A stretch of DNA of 64,000 nt from Erythrocercus mccallii. Lineage: Eukaryota > Chordata > Aves > Passeriformes > Dicruridae. Of this stretch, positions 60,801-64,000 are shown in pieces. Below the pieces are notes generated by a model. It did not search any database, had not been told where the DNA came from, and was given only the letters and a program-made list of their open reading frames with translations. The position numbers and the translations under genes were made by a program. The number at the start of each line of letters is the position of its first letter. The first letter of the stretch is position 1. Location: NCBI GenBank assembly GCA_013397435.1, contig VZRG01001533.1, positions 25,798-89,797 of the forward strand. The letters run 5' to 3'.

Positions 60801-63800
60801 CATTTCACATTCAACAGCTGGTTCTTTGTGAAGGGCACTTTAGTTGCAACTTCTAGTGGGCAATTCTTTGCTAAGATTTTTGAGTGTATCAAATCCAGCA
60901 GAGGTGCTTCCAGTCTGAATCCTGAAAATATCAGAAGGAGCCTCCTACGCTGAGATTTTTTCAGACCTAATGATATTTGAACTCTACTGTTAGGAACCCT
61001 TAGAAAACACACCTTAAGGAACTACTAGAATGCATTGAAATGGTGAAAAAAAAAACAAACCCAAACCCTTTTGCTAAGGAAAAACAACACATGGCTCCAT
61101 TTAGCACAAAATCTTTTCCCACCCACTTCTATCTTCAGAATAGGGATGTTTGGCATGAAACAACAGGACTCCACAAACATGTACAATATATGTGCATTTT
61201 AACACCGCAATCTGACATCTATTACAGCACCTCTATCCTGTCAGTCTTTTTTTTTTTCTGTTTTAATTCAGATGAGGACTGAAGCCATGGGGAAAATGTA
61301 AACCTGCCTACCACAAGTTGAAAGGATGTTTTAATCCTGTAAGTGGAGGCTAAAATACTCTGAAAAAGAAGGAAGCAGCACCTCAGTGCTGGAAAGGAAA
61401 GCCCAAAGAGTTCCACTGTCTGCTTTGGAGAGCGACCATAAGGATCCCTTTTTCCTTAGTGCAAATCTGGGGCAGCTTTGGACTCTGTGCCCAGAAATCA
61501 GTAACTAAGCCAAGCCTAATTCTGTTGACTGCTGTGTTCTGTCCCAGCCTCTGAACCAGGGTGGCCCAGAGTGCTTGGTGGGAATTGTTCTCACCATCAC
61601 CTGAGCCAAGCATGGGAATTGTTTGGGTTGGTGTTGGCTGCCGGGAGCGAACAACGTGCCAAGGGCTGTGCTGATAAAGTGAAGCAGAGCACGAACAAGA
61701 TCTGGTGGCTGTGCTCATGTTCTGATGTGTTTTGGTTTATCAGCAGGGATGAAACCCAACACACTTGTCCCCGGATTGGGAAAGCAACATCTCCTGCCAG
61801 GGCTTCGTGAGGGAACTTCCTGCTAAAAACACAACTCCCACGGGCTGTGCCTCGGAGATGAAACATCAAGGGAATTCTTCAAAGGGTCTGTGACAGCACC
61901 AAACAGGGATCCTGCTAAACTCCTCTGGTAGATGGCTTGGCCTGGACACAGAAAGCCTGCAGACAATTAGGGAAATAACTTTGTCCCAGTTCTGGGAATG
62001 ATTTTGACCTGATGGGAAGGAGGAAGAGACCCAGTTCGGATCACACTCACTGGCCAAAGAAAGAGGTCTCCATCCAGAGACGTGTCAGCAGTGCACACTT
62101 TGTAACCTTTATGGTTTATAAACCTTTGACATTGTGTAGGGGACCTTTGGTGGAAATGCCTCAGCACAATCCCAGCGGAGGGGATTGGTCTCCGGAAAAG
62201 AAGGAGCGTCTCAACATTCCTGGAGAGTACACAGGGCTGGCATCAATGAGGCGAGTCTGGCAGAGTGTTCCTGCGAGGGGGAGTGACAAAGTGACAAAAA
62301 CGGATGTGGTGCAGCTGGTGCTGTCTCGCAGTGGGGTAGCTGAAGGCACCAGGGACACTGATTTCCAAGGATAACAGCAGGAAACTCTTCCTTCCTCTGC
62401 TTCCCACGTTTTTGTACACTCTGCAAAGACCTATGTGATTGGCAGTAGGTCAGAACTTGGTGTCCACACATTACGTCGTGCTCATCGTGCTTTATCTCCT
62501 TTTTGCTTTTTGCAAGCATTTTTGGGACCCTGATGTACATCAGGCAGGGGCTCCTGTGACTGGTGGCTGTGCCCCCTCAGTGACCTTCTGTGTGGAGACA
62601 TGGATGTTCTGAGGGCACTGAGAGCATGAGGTTGGTCAAATGCCACTTAGGACAAAAGCCATTTCTGGAGATTTCTACTGACTCAGTAATTTTGCTGCAT
62701 GCCCAGACTCAGAGCTCTCATCCCAAGCTAATCATTAAAAAAAAAAAAAAATTAATGGTTTCTGAAGTGAGAGAATTCTTTCCTTCAGAATTCATCGATT
62801 TTGAGTTGCATCAACCTGAACTGCTCCACGTCCATCAGAGGCAGAAGCACAGAGCAGTCCCTGCCCAGCAGGGCATCTTTTCCATGTTTTTTTGCACATC
62901 CCAGAGCCTATGTGCTCTCTGTTTATCTGTGCTCTCCTAGATTCCTGACAAGAATCCTGCACTAGAGCAACCTAAAGCTAAAAAGAATTGAATTCCCATG
63001 TATTTCACTAACCAACAGCACCTTTTCCTATGCTCTAATCCCAAACCTCCCATGAGAGGTGTAGCTCCAGAAAGCCTTCAGCATGGAATTTCCCAAAAAA
63101 AGTCTGAATTTCCTACCTGGAATCTGCTTGACAAGAACCCAAAGAACCTCTCTCCATGCCTCAGTTTCCTGGCTGGCTCCCAGCTCCCAGGAACAGCATG
63201 AGCTAATGCTGTTGTAGTGCTCTGATGATGTAACCCCTTCCCAGTGATTACCACAGTCTGACAAAGCCTAAAATTGGCAGCACTGGCCCCTTGCCAGCGC
63301 TGTCCCGTGAATGGTGACTCATCTTTCCTGGCTGTGCCGTGTCCTGTGTGTGACGGTGACACGTGGGACGGAACAGACGGGGCTTCATCAGCACTCCAAA
63401 AATAAGAGCCAGAGACATGGCAAGGTGGTGGTGGACACAGAAGCTGCAGGTGGGGATGGGCGAAGGGATGACGTCTCTCTTTGGGCTGGCTCCAAATCCC
63501 ATTAGGAAAAAGGGGGAAAAAAAAAAAAAAAAAGCTGTTCCTGGCTCCGAGGGCTGCTGGATCCCACGGCGCTGGGACAATACGGCTGATGATGGGACAA
63601 GCTGTCCCATGCCAGCGTGCCTCAGGCTTGGCCTGCTCTCAGCATGCCAGGGCAAGGCGTCCTCAGTGCCACTGCCAACTGTGGAGATGGCTTTTTGATG
63701 CTGCTGGGAGTTGGCCAGGGACCAGAGGCTCGTTTCCAGCAGGGCACCAAATTGCTCCCTGTCATCCGGCTTTGGTGGGAAGGCAGGAACAGAGCCATAT

Positions 63801-64000
63801 GCCCCAGTCTGGCAGAGCACTGGAGTCATATGAGTGGCCTCCCAGGCGAGCTGATTATGAGTTCAGAGCTCTCTGGGCCTCCTTGGGCTGCTAGGGAACA
63901 TTTAAAGGGAAAATGTGGTGGAGTCAGGACAAATTTTCAGGGCAGATCATCCCAGATCCTCCCTGCCCAGCAAGTACACGACTGGTGGGGTCCCTTTCTC
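57861..64000. other. Intronic, nothing recognised
   Basis: No exon, RNA gene or transposon was recognised. An A-run of about 17 bases lies at 63518-63534 and another of about 14 near 62738. Open frames on both strands up to 193 codons (63248-63829 minus) have no XK-family similarity and no domain. Confidence 0.5.

Larger units (their letters stand above)
50481..64000 (-). other. XKR6: XKR6 last intron, partial
   Basis: This is inferred to be intron because XKR6 coding similarity stops at the acceptor at 50446 and no upstream XKR6 exon was found as far as 64000. Mammalian XKR6 introns are very long, so more than 13.5 kb without an exon is expected. Identifiable content is CR1 fragments at 52290 and 57718, a MIR-like relic at 54402, a (CA)n run at 55355, one copy of an unclassified 80-base repeat at 56526, and several AP-1-type TGAGTCA/TGACTCA sites. 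The remainder shows nothing recognisable. Confidence 0.7.

Noticed and set aside
50481..64000. Search for the preceding XKR6 exon
   Set aside because: No frame on minus shows the expected XK-family residues (for example an ESAPQLVLQL-like stretch); the exon is taken to lie beyond the window.
1..64000. CRISPR arrays, operons, prophage, endogenous retrovirus, tRNA, rRNA
   Set aside because: None of the corresponding landmarks (regular spaced repeats, dense collinear genes, LTR pairs with gag/pol frames, cloverleaf or rRNA motifs) was seen.

Overview
The window is vertebrate nuclear DNA, almost certainly from a bird. It is mostly non-coding. It carries at least a dozen truncated CR1 LINE fragments, several ending in the CATAGAAT/CACAGAAT-type terminal repeat typical of avian CR1, plus MIR-type SINE relics, microsatellites and an 880-base assembly gap. 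I see no operons, phage, CRISPR arrays, tRNA or rRNA genes, and no recognisable endogenous retrovirus.

One protein-coding gene is clear. The terminal coding exon of XKR6 (XK-related protein 6) lies on the minus strand at 49481-50445. It encodes about 320 residues, roughly the C-terminal half of a protein of about 640 residues. It is preceded by a good 3' splice site and ends in the family's C-terminal signature. The earlier XKR6 exons were not found, so everything from about 50446 to 64000 is read as the last intron of XKR6, still incomplete at the window edge.

Downstream of XKR6 (49480 toward 1) comes first its 3' UTR, of unknown length. Then follows about 46 kb of apparently intergenic DNA. 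In human 8p23.1 the next gene in this direction is PINX1; no PINX1 or SOX7 exon was recognised here. Four blocks stand out from this background: about 10640-11780, 17530-19140, 33190-35480 and 46950-49480. They have few repeats, read like vertebrate 3' UTR on the minus strand (T-rich with A-runs), and locally retain CpGs. They could be pieces of a very long or alternative XKR6 3' UTR, lncRNA exons, or conserved regulatory DNA.

Repeats: CR1 fragments cluster at 1-10 kb and recur at 19.4, 32.3, 39.5, 52.3 and 57.7 kb. All but one have their sense strand on minus. A well-preserved MIR lies at 42902-43083, with weaker MIR-like relics at 37932 and 54402. A purine-only tract with (GGAA)n/(GAAA)n lies at 14283-14620. 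An unclassified 80-base repeat occurs in inverted orientation at 45194 and 56526, and all five differences between the copies are transitions. A CpG-island-like patch lies at about 32590-32880. No new biological system is evident; the best leads are these non-coding blocks.
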